Source: Halopelagius inordinatus (GTDB lineage Archaea; Halobacteriota; Halobacteria; Halobacteriales; Haloferacaceae). From it: DNA of 64,000 bases. The DNA lies in the NCBI RefSeq assembly GCF_900113245.1, contig NZ_FOOQ01000002.1:248001-312000 (forward strand). Reading direction: 5' to 3'. Below are positions 44,553 to 52,694 of the stretch, piece after piece. The notes under the pieces are model-generated. The model made no database searches and was not told the DNA's origin. It saw only the letters and a program-made list of their open reading frames with translations. Numbering within the stretch: position 1 is the first letter of the stretch; the number at the start of each line of letters is the position of its first letter. The position numbers and the translations under genes were made by a program.

Positions 44553-45418
44553 GTATCCTAGTCGACGACGACACTCGCGTGGTTGTACAGGGCATCACCG
44601 GCGGGGAGGGCAACTTCCACACCCAGCAGATGATGGAGTACGGAACGAACGTGGTCGCCGGTGCCGTCCCCGGCAAGGGCGGCCAAGAGGTCGAAGGCGT
44701 CCCCGTCTACGACACCGTCCACGAGGCCGTCCGCGAGGAGGACGCCAACGCCTCCGTCGTGTTCGTCCCGCCGGCGTTCGCCGGCGACGCCGTCTTCGAG
44801 GCTCTCGACACGGACCTGGAGTTCGTCGTGGCCATCACCGAGGGCATCCCGACGCAGGACATGGCCAAGGTGAACAAGCGACTCTCCGAAGTTGACACCC
44901 GCTTGCTCGGCCCCAACTGCCCCGGTATCATCACGCCCGGCGAGGCCAAACTCGGCATCCTCCCCGGCAACATCTTCGAGGCCGGTAACGTCGGTCTGGT
45001 CTCTCGGTCGGGGACCCTGACGTACCAGGTCGTTTCGAACCTCACCGACCGCGGCATCGGTCAGACCACCGCCGTCGGTATCGGCGGCGACCCCATCATC
45101 GGCACCTCCTTTATCGACGCCCTCGAACTGTTCGAGGCCGACAAAGACACCGACGCCGTCGTCATGTGCGGCGAAATCGGCGGCGAGGACGAAGAACAGG
45201 CCGCGAAGTACATCGCCCAGAACATGGACACGCCCGTCGCGGGCTTCATCGCGGGCCGCACCGCGCCGCCGGGCAAGCGCATGGGCCACGCGGGCGCTAT
45301 CGTCTCCGGGTCCGGAACCGGCACCGCGGAGTCGAAGATATCGGCGCTCAACGACGCGGGCGTCCCCGTCGGCGACACGCCGAGCGAAGTCGCAGAACAC
45401 GTCGAAGACTTCCTGTAG
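44549..45418 (+). CDS. sucD: Succinate-CoA ligase (ADP-forming), alpha subunit
   Basis: 289 residues. Carries the phosphorylated His and the CoA site of the enzyme. Seen: [23 protein letters not shown]-like start near 12 (CoA-binding Rossmann), [17 protein letters not shown] near 121-137, [11 protein letters not shown] near 150, [15 protein letters not shown] near 175, [13 protein letters not shown] near 208 and the active His in [13 protein letters not shown] near 240-252. The ATG overlaps the sucC stop (ATGA), so the two subunits are made in step. Confidence 0.96.
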   Translation: MSILVDDDTRVVVQGITGGEGNFHTQQMMEYGTNVVAGAVPGKGGQEVEGVPVYDTVHEAVREEDANASVVFVPPAFAGDAVFEALDTDLEFVVAITEGIPTQDMAKVNKRLSEVDTRLLGPNCPGIITPGEAKLGILPGNIFEAGNVGLVSRSGTLTYQVVSNLTDRGIGQTTAVGIGGDPIIGTSFIDALELFEADKDTDAVVMCGEIGGEDEEQAAKYIAQNMDTPVAGFIAGRTAPPGKRMGHAGAIVSGSGTGTAESKISALNDAGVPVGDTPSEVAEHVEDFL

Positions 45419-45436
45419 CGACGCCGCGTTCTCCGC

Positions 45437-45455
45437 TCTTCGCTTCTTTTCTCTC
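45437..45455 (+). terminator. T-rich tract after sucD
   Basis: Pyrimidine/T-rich CTTCGCTTCTTTTCTCTCC in the 41-base gap between convergent sucD and the zinc-ribbon gene. T-rich runs are the usual intrinsic stop signals of archaeal RNA polymerase. No hairpin is required or seen. Confidence 0.35.
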
Positions 45456-45459
45456 CGTC

Positions 45460-45771
45460 TCAGTCGTCCGCGTTGAGCGTCGAGAGACAGGCCCCGCAGT
45501 ACGACGCGTACCGCGGGTTCGGCGCGCCGCAGGTGTCGCACGCCACCGTCTCGGCCGCCCGTCTGCCGCCGTCGCTCACCGCGGGCGTGAACGGGGCGCG
45601 TCTCCGCGTCCCTCCCGTCTCGTCGCCGTCGTCCATCCGGTCGAGAACGCTCTCGACGAGGCGGTCGTCTCGCAGGGCTTCGAGTCCCCGGAGGAGGCCG
45701 ACGAAGAGGAGAGAGGGCGCGACGACGCAGAACGCCGCCACGAGGAGCCGAAACGCCACCTCTACGTCCAT
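45460..45771 (-). CDS. Small membrane-anchored zinc-ribbon protein
   Basis: 103 residues. One N-terminal transmembrane segment (about residues 7-29, LLVAAFCVVAPSLLFVGLLRG), a charged linker, and a C-terminal zinc ribbon with two C-x2-C knuckles (CDTCGAPNPRYASYCGACLS, about 78-97). This architecture recurs in haloarchaea without known function. It is convergent with sucD. It may be an adaptor at the membrane; no partner gene is obvious. Confidence 0.78.
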   Translation of the reverse strand: MDVEVAFRLLVAAFCVVAPSLLFVGLLRGLEALRDDRLVESVLDRMDDGDETGGTRRRAPFTPAVSDGGRRAAETVACDTCGAPNPRYASYCGACLSTLNADD

Positions 45772-45892
45772 GACCCGGGTACGGAGTCGACGACCTTACT
45801 TCTGCTGTGAGTCGGCTCCGGAGAGTGTGCGAACGTCGGATAATTCTCCGATAGCGTAGTTTTATCATCTATCTCGGATTCGGTGTCGAACG

Positions 45893-46330
45893 ATGCTCGT
45901 GAGAGACGTGATGTCGAAACCGGTCGTCACCGTCGCCGTCGACGCCGCCCTCGACGCGGCGGCAAAGCGCATGCTCGACGCGGACGTCGGGAGCGTCGTC
46001 GTCGAGTCCGACGGCGTTCCGGTCGGCATCCTCTCGGAGTCGGACGTGTTGACCGCGGGCGTCAACACCGGCCGACCCCTCTCCGGGGTGTCGGTCAGAG
46101 CGGCGATGTCGGCTCCGCTCACGCGAACGCGGCCGACGGCGACGGTTCGGTCGGCGGCCGAGACTATGCGTCGGGAGAACGCGAAGAAACTCCTCGTCGT
46201 CGACGGAACCGACCTCGTGGGCGTACTCACCCTCACGGACGTCGTCTGGAACCTCTCGGACCTCCGGCGCGAAGAACGACGGAAAGCCGACGCGCGGTTC
46301 GAGTGGCGCCACGACGAACGGTTCAAGTGA
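45893..46330 (+). CDS. CBS-domain-pair protein
   Basis: 145 residues, a tandem CBS module: first repeat about 5-55 (DVMSKPVVTV, GSVVVESDGVPVGILSESD), second about 68-122 (AMSAPLTRTRPTATV, AKKLLVVDGTDLVGVLTLTD), then a basic/aromatic tail of 20 residues. Nucleotide-sensing role expected from the family. Distinct from the pair at 17339; the two share only the fold. Upstream DNA at 45.85 kb is AT-rich (TAGTTTTATCATC) and should hold its promoter. Confidence 0.9.
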   Translation: MLVRDVMSKPVVTVAVDAALDAAAKRMLDADVGSVVVESDGVPVGILSESDVLTAGVNTGRPLSGVSVRAAMSAPLTRTRPTATVRSAAETMRRENAKKLLVVDGTDLVGVLTLTDVVWNLSDLRREERRKADARFEWRHDERFK

Positions 46331-46332
46331 CG

Positions 46333-46360
46333 ATATACGGGTAGGTCAGAAACCGTATAT
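46333..46360. repeat. Inverted repeat after the CBS gene
   Basis: ATATACGG (46333-46340) and CCGTATAT (46353-46360) form a perfect 8-base inverted repeat with a 12-base spacer, directly after the CBS stop and upstream of the HalOD1 promoter. It may be an operator for the HalOD1 gene or a structural 3' end of the CBS transcript. Confidence 0.5.
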
Positions 46361-46376
46361 TGCGGCGGTTACAGGG

Positions 46377-46384
46377 TTTATATT
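46377..46384 (+). promoter_or_regulatory. TATA element of the HalOD1 gene
   Basis: TTTATATT is centred about 27 bases before the ATG at 46408, the classical spacing for a leaderless haloarchaeal transcript. It supports the choice of that start over upstream in-frame codons. Confidence 0.6.
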
Positions 46385-46407
46385 CGGCCATCCCCTGCAG
46401 ACGTACC

Positions 46408-46677
46408 ATGCAAGAAGAACTACGCCTCCCCCCGACTCGGGGCTCTCTCGCCACCACTCTCGTCTCTCTCGTCGCCGACGTCTCCGGAACCGACGCCGTG
46501 GACCTCCCCCCCTTGGCGGCGGTGGTCGACCCCGACGCGCTCGGCGACCTGATCGACGGCCCGTCGGCGGTCGACGACCTCACCGTCTCGTTCGACTACG
46601 CGGGATTCCGCGTCCTCGTCCGCGGGAACGGACGAATCCACCTGACCGAGGCGGACGCGATTCCGCAACGGAACTGA
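46408..46677 (+). CDS. HalOD1 output-domain protein
   Basis: 89 residues, the length of a free-standing HalOD1 domain. The family pattern is visible: LVSLVADVSGTDAVDLPPLAAVVDPDALGDLI-like helix-turn segment (about 20-50) followed by VSFDYAGFRVLVRGNGRIHL (about 62-81). HalOD1 is a haloarchaeal domain found alone or at the end of response regulators; its molecular role is unknown. The transcript is predicted leaderless from the TATA at 46377; the inverted repeat at 46333 may control it. Confidence 0.8.
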   Translation: MQEELRLPPTRGSLATTLVSLVADVSGTDAVDLPPLAAVVDPDALGDLIDGPSAVDDLTVSFDYAGFRVLVRGNGRIHLTEADAIPQRN

Positions 46678-46868
46678 CGGCGACCTGTTCCGCCGGTCGC
46701 AGTCGCCACGGGCTCGAATCGGCGTCTCCCGCGCCGTCCGTCGCGAGAGACGCGACTCGTCGTCGCTTCGGTCCGCGAGTCGAACCGCACGCCGCGTTCG
46801 CAAGCGTCATCCCCGTCGGACCGCAAGAGGACGCATTGGCGTCGCTCGGCGCCGTGGATGTCGAATCA

Positions 46869-47957
46869 ATGTCACCGAATCTCTCCCGTCGCGACGTGCT
46901 CGGGGCGCTCGGAGCGGGGTCGCTCGTCGGCGCCGCGGGCTGTCTCGGAACGCTCGGCTTCGAGACGCAGTCCGCGTGGCGCGACCCGCCGTTGGTCGAG
47001 AACCGCCCTGACGCCGTCTACCGCCCCGCCCTCACCGAGGGGATGAAGACGTACGGGACGACGACTGCGGGCCCCTACGGCGTCGCGTTGACGTACTCGT
47101 ACCCGCACCGCTTTTGGACGCTCACCGGCACCGAACTGTCGAAAACCGTCGTGGGGGCGCAGGACTCGCTTCACCTCATGGTCTCGCTTTGGGACCGCGA
47201 GACGCGCACCGTTCTCCCCGTGGACTCCGGCGTCGGCATCGAGATAACGCGAGACGGCAGTCTCGTCACCGAGGAACTCGCCTACCCGATGCTGTCTCAA
47301 CAGATGGGTCTGCACTACGGGTCGAACTACGTCTTAGACGGCGAGGGCGAGTACGAGGCGACGGTGAGCGTCGGCGGCGTCTCCCTCGACCGGACGGGGT
47401 CGTTCGCCGGGCGTTTCGACTCGGCGGAGCGCGCCTCGCTTTCGTTTACGTTCGATACGGACGACCTGTCCGACGTTCCGCTGACCCGTCTCGACGACGC
47501 CGGCGAACGCGGGGCGGTCGAACCGATGGAGATGGAGTTCCCCGTCGGCGTCGCACCGGACGCCGAGAGCCTCCCGGGACGCCACCTCGGGCGGGCGACG
47601 AGCGGTGACGCCGTCTTGCACGCGTTCGCCATCGACGACGCCGACGCCGGACGGTTCGGAGACTCCGGCGGCACCTACCTCTACCTCTCGGCGCGCACGC
47701 CGTACAATCGAATCACGCTGCCGACGATGGGGGTGACCGCCGCGCTGACTCGCGACGGAGAGACGGCCTTCGAGGGGACGCTCTCTCGGACGCTCGACCC
47801 GGAACTCGGCTATCACTACGGGGCGAGCGTCGGCGAGGTTCGCGACGGCGACACGCTCGACGTGAGCGTGGACGTGCCGCCGCAGATTTCCCGCCACGAC
47901 GGCTACGAGACGGCGTTTCTCGACATGCCCCCGGTCACGTTCGACGCGGGGGAGTGA
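46869..47957 (+). CDS. Tat-type lipoprotein with two P19/Tp34-like domains
   Basis: 362 residues from the ATG at 46869. Twin-arginine signal (SRRDVLGALGAGSLVGAAGC) with a lipobox Cys, so it is exported folded and lipid-anchored on the outside. Two similar all-beta domains follow: domain 1 about residues 90-185 with PMLSQQMGLHYGSN (HYG at 149-151), domain 2 about 260-360 with RTLDPELGYHYGAS (HYG at 316-318). Both match the L-x-P-M...G-x-HYG-x-N signature of bacterial P19/Tp34, periplasmic copper/iron-binding proteins of iron uptake. I recall relatives as DUF7350. It heads an operon with a zinc-finger membrane protein and a polytopic membrane protein. Metal transport or protection is inferred. 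Confidence 0.75.
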   Translation: MSPNLSRRDVLGALGAGSLVGAAGCLGTLGFETQSAWRDPPLVENRPDAVYRPALTEGMKTYGTTTAGPYGVALTYSYPHRFWTLTGTELSKTVVGAQDSLHLMVSLWDRETRTVLPVDSGVGIEITRDGSLVTEELAYPMLSQQMGLHYGSNYVLDGEGEYEATVSVGGVSLDRTGSFAGRFDSAERASLSFTFDTDDLSDVPLTRLDDAGERGAVEPMEMEFPVGVAPDAESLPGRHLGRATSGDAVLHAFAIDDADAGRFGDSGGTYLYLSARTPYNRITLPTMGVTAALTRDGETAFEGTLSRTLDPELGYHYGASVGEVRDGDTLDVSVDVPPQISRHDGYETAFLDMPPVTFDAGE

Positions 47958-48007
47958 GAGCCGCCGACCCGACGGCCCGCCGCGGGCGACCCACGACCAC
48001 TCAAACC

Positions 48008-48289
48008 ATGACGGAGACGACGAACACGACGACGGACGCACCCGAGGAAGCGACCGGCACCGGCGAGTTCGCGTGCCGAACGTGCGGTCGGACGTTTCCG
48101 ACCGACAGACTTCACGTCCTCCACCGGGGGGTGCGCCACCCGGACGACCTGACGGCCGAAGAGCGCGAATCGTACCGCGAAGCGTACCTCGCCGAGGAAT
48201 CGGAGATTCGGTCGTTCCGAATCCGCGCGCTGGGTATGCTCGTCGTCCTCTACTTCGGCTTTCTCATCGTCTATGCTCTCGTCGCGTGA
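48008..48289 (+). CDS. Small C2H2 zinc-finger protein with C-terminal membrane anchor
   Basis: 93 residues from the ATG at 48008. A classical C-x2-C-x12-H-x4-H finger (C23, C26, H39, H44; FACRTCGRTFPTDRLHVLH), an acidic helix (HPDDLTAEERESYREAYLAEE), then a single transmembrane helix to the end (about 72-93). The finger faces the cytoplasm if the C-terminal helix inserts in the usual way. Function unknown. It sits between the P19/Tp34-like lipoprotein and a polytopic protein that overlaps it by 17 bases, so it is probably a subunit or regulator of the same membrane complex. Confidence 0.8.
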   Translation: MTETTNTTTDAPEEATGTGEFACRTCGRTFPTDRLHVLHRGVRHPDDLTAEERESYREAYLAEESEIRSFRIRALGMLVVLYFGFLIVYALVA

Positions 48290-49697
48290 CCGCCGCGTCG
48301 GCCGCGCCCTCGCGTGCTGTCTCGCCGTCGTCGGAACGCTCCTCCTCGCGGAGGGCGTCTCCGCCAGCAACGCCGCCGTCGGCCTGCAGGGGGCGTCCAG
48401 AGACGCGCTCTCGATTCCGCGGTGGCTCTACGTCGCCACCGGCGGCGCGACCGTCGGCGCGTCGGCCCTTCTGGCCAGTTTCGTCACGGACCGGCGGTTC
48501 GTCCGCGACATCCACCGGAGTCATCGCGATTTCGGCTTCGAGACGCTCTACCGCGGCGGCGTGGTCGCACTGCATCTCCTCGGACTCGCCCTGCTCGGAC
48601 TCGTCGTCTACAGCGGTCTGACCGGCCCGCAGGTTCCGACCGTCAACTTCGCCATCGTCCTCGTCTTCGCGGGCGTCCGGGCGGGACTGACGATGTTCAC
48701 CTACCTCGTCGGCGACGTCTGGTCGGCGCTGAACCCGTGGCGAACCGTCGCGACGCGCCTCCCGAACGGCTTTCTCGACTACCCGGCTCGGTTCGGACGG
48801 TGGCCCGCAGTCGCCGCGCTGCTCGGATTGGTCTGGATGGAGACGACGACGGGAATCACCAGTCGGCCGAGACTGCTCGCTCTCGTCGTCGTCGCCTACT
48901 CGGCGGTGACGCTCTCGGGCGCTCTCGCCGTCGGCGCGGAGACGTGGTTCCGAAACGTCGACCCGGTCTCGGCGTTCTTCCGGTTCTACGGCCGCGTCGC
49001 CCCGTTCTCGTGGACCGAGGGTGGCCTCCGCGCCCACCTCCCGGGGATGCGCCTCGTCGCGGGCGACGGGGAGAGTCGCGCGGAGGGGTTGGCCTCCGGA
49101 CTCGACGACGTGGCGATAGCCGTGGCCCTCGTCTGGGAACTCACCTACAGCGGATTCGTGACGACGGAGCAAGGCGCGCGGTTCGTCCGCGCCGCAGTCG
49201 GCGTCGGCCTCCCGCCTCTCGTCGTCTACGGCGGCCTGTTCGTCGTCGGATTCCTCGCGTTCTACGGGGCGTATCTGCTGGCGTCCCGCGTCGCAGTCGG
49301 CCGACTGCGGACGCACCGCACCGCCCGCGAACTCGCGGTGGGATTCGCGCCGCCGCTTCTCGCCATCGCGGCGGGCTATCACCTCGCGCACTACTTCGGC
49401 TTCTTCGTCTCTCTGTCCCCGTCGCTCGTGGCCGTCCTCGCGTCGCCGCTCTCGCCGCCGGCGAACCCGTTGGTCCTGACGCTCCCGGCGTGGTTCAGCG
49501 CGCTGGACATCGTGTTCGTCCTCGGGGGACACGTGCTCTCTATCTGGGTGGCGCACTCGGTGGCCTACCGCCTGTTCCCGAGTCGGATGCAGGCCATCCG
49601 GAGCCAACTTCCCTTCGTGTTCGTCATGGTGGGCTACACCGCGGCGAGTCTCTGGCTGATATCGCTGCCGACGACGCAGCCACCGTTCCTGCCGTGA
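48273..49697 (+). CDS. Polytopic membrane protein of unknown function
   Basis: 474 residues with about eleven hydrophobic segments. Not a transporter family I recognise. Notable intramembrane or interface residues: His-rich segment GYHLAHYFGFFVSL (about 370-383) and LGGHVLSIWVAHSVAYRLF near 425-443, plus NPWRTVATRL near 152 and WFRNVDPVSAFFRFYGRVAPF near 228-248. The paired histidines could bind heme or metal. It is translationally coupled to the zinc-finger gene and shares an operon with the P19/Tp34-like lipoprotein, occupying the place that an Ftr1-type permease has in bacterial systems. Permease or redox role is inferred, not shown. Confidence 0.7.
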   Translation: MLSSRDRRVGRALACCLAVVGTLLLAEGVSASNAAVGLQGASRDALSIPRWLYVATGGATVGASALLASFVTDRRFVRDIHRSHRDFGFETLYRGGVVALHLLGLALLGLVVYSGLTGPQVPTVNFAIVLVFAGVRAGLTMFTYLVGDVWSALNPWRTVATRLPNGFLDYPARFGRWPAVAALLGLVWMETTTGITSRPRLLALVVVAYSAVTLSGALAVGAETWFRNVDPVSAFFRFYGRVAPFSWTEGGLRAHLPGMRLVAGDGESRAEGLASGLDDVAIAVALVWELTYSGFVTTEQGARFVRAAVGVGLPPLVVYGGLFVVGFLAFYGAYLLASRVAVGRLRTHRTARELAVGFAPPLLAIAAGYHLAHYFGFFVSLSPSLVAVLASPLSPPANPLVLTLPAWFSALDIVFVLGGHVLSIWVAHSVAYRLFPSRMQAIRSQLPFVFVMVGYTAASLWLISLPTTQPPFLP

Positions 49698-49732
49698 GCC
49701 GCCGTCTCCGACGGACGCCGATTAATGGCGAT

Positions 49733-49742
49733 GTTTTTTAAT
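49733..49742 (+). promoter_or_regulatory. TATA element of the 107-residue gene
   Basis: GTTTTTTAAT is centred about 27 bases before the ATG at 49765 and indicates a leaderless transcript separate from the membrane operon upstream. Confidence 0.55.
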
Positions 49743-49764
49743 CACGGACCGCCACGTCTGGGAC

Positions 49765-50088
49765 ATGGCAACGCGTGACTCCCGAAGTGGAGGACACGAC
49801 GGCAGCACCCTTCCCGGCGCCCTTCCGTTCACGCTGCCTCGCGTGACTCGGTTGAGTTGGGAGTTGGGGTCGCGTACCGTCGAAGACGAGGAGTCGTCGC
49901 TCTACGACGAGTGGGAACGGACCGACTCCCAGTGGACGCTCTCGGTCCACAGGGTGACGAGTACGACGGTCCTGATTCGGGTCCGGACTCCGGCCGGTCG
50001 AGAGCGGTTCTACGGAGCCGCCGAGATGGACCTCGAATCGGCGCTTCCCGAACTTGCGACGTCGCCGACGTGGGAACGGACGGCGTAA
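49765..50088 (+). CDS. Hypothetical haloarchaeal protein, 107 residues
   Basis: Soluble, no signal peptide. After a Gly/Ser-rich start comes a beta-strand-rich core: LPRVTRLSWELGSRTV near 23-38, WTLSVHRVTSTTVLIRVRTP near 57-76 and ERFYGAAEMDLESAL. I do not recognise a family. The clear TATA element at -27 and haloarchaeal codon bias argue that it is real. It lies between the P19/Tp34 operon and the MTA/SAH-type deaminase gene, all on the plus strand. Confidence 0.65.
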   Translation: MATRDSRSGGHDGSTLPGALPFTLPRVTRLSWELGSRTVEDEESSLYDEWERTDSQWTLSVHRVTSTTVLIRVRTPAGRERFYGAAEMDLESALPELATSPTWERTA

Positions 50089-50174
50089 CGCCGGCCCCCC
50101 GACGAGAGACGTTTTCGCGTCCGAGCGAGAGTCGGAACCGATATCAACCAGACTCCCGACCGTGGTGAGGGAAG

Positions 50175-51485
50175 ATGCTACTCGCCGGAACCGTCATCGC
50201 CAACTCCACGACCGTGTACGACGACGGCGCAGTCGTCGTCGAGGACGACCGCATCGTCGCCGTCGGCGACCGACGGGCGGTCGAAGACGCCCACCCCGAC
50301 CGCGAGGTTCGGGAGTTCGACCTGTTGCTCCCGGGCCTCGTCGGAGGACACGTCCACTCCGTCCAGAGTCTCGGACGGGGCATCGCCGACGACACCTCGC
50401 TTTTGGATTGGCTCTTCGACCACGTCCTCCCGATGGAGGCGTCGTTGGACGCCGCGGGGATGCGGACGGCGGCCGAACTCGGCTATCTCGAACTGCTCGA
50501 AAGCGGGACGACGACGGTCGTAGATCACCTCTCCGTGGCCCACGCCGACGAGGCGTTCGAGGCGGCGGCCGAACTCGGCATCCGCGGCCGCCTCGGGAAG
50601 GTGATGATGGACAAGCGCGCGCCCGACGGACTCGCAGAGGACACAGACGCCGCACTCGCAGAGACCGAACGACTCGTCCGCGGGTACCACGGCGCGTGCG
50701 ACGGGCGGATTCGCTACGCCGTCACGCCGCGGTTCGCCGTCAGTTGCACCGAGGAGTGCCTCCGCGGCGCGCGCGACATCGCTGACCGCTACGACGGCGT
50801 GACTATCCACACCCACGCGAGCGAGAACCGCGACGAAGTCGAAACCGTCGCCGAGGACACCGGCATGCGCAACGTCGAGTGGCTTCACGAAGTCGGTCTG
50901 ACCGGCGAGGACGTGGTGTTGGCCCACTGCGTCTGGACCGAAGAGGAGGAACGCGAACTGCTGGCGGAGACTGGGACGAACGTCACCTACTGCCCCTCCT
51001 CGAACATGAAACTCGCCTCCGGCGTCGCGCCCATCGTCGACTACCTCGACCGAGATATCAACGTCGCTCTCGGCAACGACGGCCCGCCGTGCAACAACAC
51101 GCTCGACCCGTTCACCGAGATGCGACAGGCGAGTCTCCTCCAGAAGGTCGAACATCTCGACTCGCAGGCGACGCCCGCGCGAGTCATCTTCGAGATGGCG
51201 ACGATAAACGGCGCGAAGGCGGCCGGATTCGACCGCGTCGGCGAACTGCGCGAGGGGTGGAAAGCCGACATCGTCGCCCTCGATACGGACGTGACGCGCG
51301 CGACGCCGCTTCACGACGCCCTGTCGCATCTCGTCTTCGGCGCGCACGGCGACGACGTGGAGTTGACGATGGTCGACGGAGAGGTGGTGTACGACGAGGC
51401 GTTCGGCGGCCTCCAGACGGGCGACGCAGACGAGATACGGCGGCGCGCCCGGGCCGTCGAGTTCGACGGGAAAGCCGGACACTAA
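50175..51485 (+). CDS. Amidohydrolase of the 5'-methylthioadenosine/S-adenosylhomocysteine deaminase type
   Basis: 436 residues. Metal TIM-barrel of the MtaD/SsnA/chlorohydrolase group that deaminates purine nucleosides or related compounds. Ligands: GGHVHSVQS near residue 57 (His-x-His), HTHASENRDE near 214 (His), LAHCVWTEEE near 253 (His) and GNDGPPCNNTLDPF near 302 (catalytic Asp). SSNMKLASG near 277 is typical for the group. Substrate specificity within the group cannot be settled from sequence. The methylase gene downstream is convergent, 9 bases away. Confidence 0.87.
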   Translation: MLLAGTVIANSTTVYDDGAVVVEDDRIVAVGDRRAVEDAHPDREVREFDLLLPGLVGGHVHSVQSLGRGIADDTSLLDWLFDHVLPMEASLDAAGMRTAAELGYLELLESGTTTVVDHLSVAHADEAFEAAAELGIRGRLGKVMMDKRAPDGLAEDTDAALAETERLVRGYHGACDGRIRYAVTPRFAVSCTEECLRGARDIADRYDGVTIHTHASENRDEVETVAEDTGMRNVEWLHEVGLTGEDVVLAHCVWTEEEERELLAETGTNVTYCPSSNMKLASGVAPIVDYLDRDINVALGNDGPPCNNTLDPFTEMRQASLLQKVEHLDSQATPARVIFEMATINGAKAAGFDRVGELREGWKADIVALDTDVTRATPLHDALSHLVFGAHGDDVELTMVDGEVVYDEAFGGLQTGDADEIRRRARAVEFDGKAGH

Positions 51486-51494
51486 GCTTCGACC

Positions 51495-52643
51495 CTACGA
51501 CGTCTCTTCGGACTCGGCCGGCGTCTCCGCGACCGGTTCGTGACGGACGCGGTACCCCTCTTCGGTCTCCGTCACGTCGCCCACGACGTACAGCGACAGC
51601 GACCGCTCCTGTTTCGTCGTCACGGGGAAGTCGTACCGTTCCGAGTCGTAGTCGAACGTCTCGCCCTCCTCGCGGCGTCGTTCGACGAACGCCCGGTGGT
51701 CGTCGAGTCGGCGTCCGACCACGTCCCGCGAGAGTTCCGGCGCGTCCGCCGCGCGACGGTCGAACGCGTCCACGAAGGCGCGTTCGAGTTCGACGCCGAC
51801 GGAGTTCCGCCCGGCGACCATCGCCGCGAGCGACGTGGTTCCCGTCCCCCAAAACGGGTCGAGGACGGTGTCGCCGTAGACGGAGTACATGTTTATCAGG
51901 CGGTACGGCACCGTGAAGGGGTAGGCGGCGCTTCGCTCTCTGACGTCGCCGACGGTTTCTGCGCCCTCGGCGACGGTGCCGTTTGCTCTCTCCGCGCCGG
52001 ACGAACCGACGGATTTGCCGTCGCTTCGGTCGCTCTCGACGCTCTGGGAGGTTCCGGTCACGTCGGTCCAGACGTCCGAGAACCAGCGGTTTCGCTCCTC
52101 CCAGAAGTACGCCGACTCGTAGCGCGCCGGGTCACCGGGTTCGAAGTCGCGCGACCGAGAGCCGTTTCGGAAGACGAGGACGTACTCGTGTTCGAGGGTG
52201 ACGTACGCGTTCGGAGGAATCATCCCGCTTCCCATGAACTTCGCGGAACTGTTCGTCGGCTTCCGCCAGAGGACGTCCGGGAGGGGTTCGAAACCGAGGT
52301 CGGCGAACGCCTCGATGACGCGGGCGTGGTTCTGGTAGACGCGGAAACTGTCGTCTACCTTCCGCGTCGCGTCGCCGACGTTGACGCAGGCGATGCCGCC
52401 GGGGACGAGGACGCGTTTCACCTCGCGCCACACCTCCGCTAACACCTCGTGCATCGCGTCGAACGCGGCATCGCCGTCGTCGCCGTCGAGGGCCTCGGCC
52501 GCGTCCGCGGAGAGGGCGGCGAACTGGTCGTCCCACATCTCTATCATCGGGTACGGGGGCGACGTGACGACGAGTTCGACGGCGTCGTCTTCGACGTCCA
52601 TCTCGCGGGCGTCGCCGACGACTACGCGGTGGCGAGACTCCAT
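51495..52643 (-). CDS. zim: DNA methyltransferase, probably the haloarchaeal CTAG methylase
   Basis: 382 residues. Amino-methyltransferase of the beta order: the catalytic motif TSPPY at residues 27-31 comes first and the S-adenosylmethionine motif DPFWGTGTT (262-270) near the end, as in many N4-cytosine enzymes. No restriction endonuclease lies nearby, so it is an orphan. Length and order fit the Zim protein that haloarchaea use to methylate CTAG. CTAG is strikingly rare throughout this window, which agrees. Between 195 and 240 there is a Ser/Gly-rich low-complexity insertion. Specificity is inferred. Confidence 0.7.
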   Translation of the reverse strand: MESRHRVVVGDAREMDVEDDAVELVVTSPPYPMIEMWDDQFAALSADAAEALDGDDGDAAFDAMHEVLAEVWREVKRVLVPGGIACVNVGDATRKVDDSFRVYQNHARVIEAFADLGFEPLPDVLWRKPTNSSAKFMGSGMIPPNAYVTLEHEYVLVFRNGSRSRDFEPGDPARYESAYFWEERNRWFSDVWTDVTGTSQSVESDRSDGKSVGSSGAERANGTVAEGAETVGDVRERSAAYPFTVPYRLINMYSVYGDTVLDPFWGTGTTSLAAMVAGRNSVGVELERAFVDAFDRRAADAPELSRDVVGRRLDDHRAFVERRREEGETFDYDSERYDFPVTTKQERSLSLYVVGDVTETEEGYRVRHEPVAETPAESEETS

Positions 52644-52694
52644 TGTCCACGGTACAATTCGAATTTTAATATGTCTGTTCCCCGTTCGGGTTCG

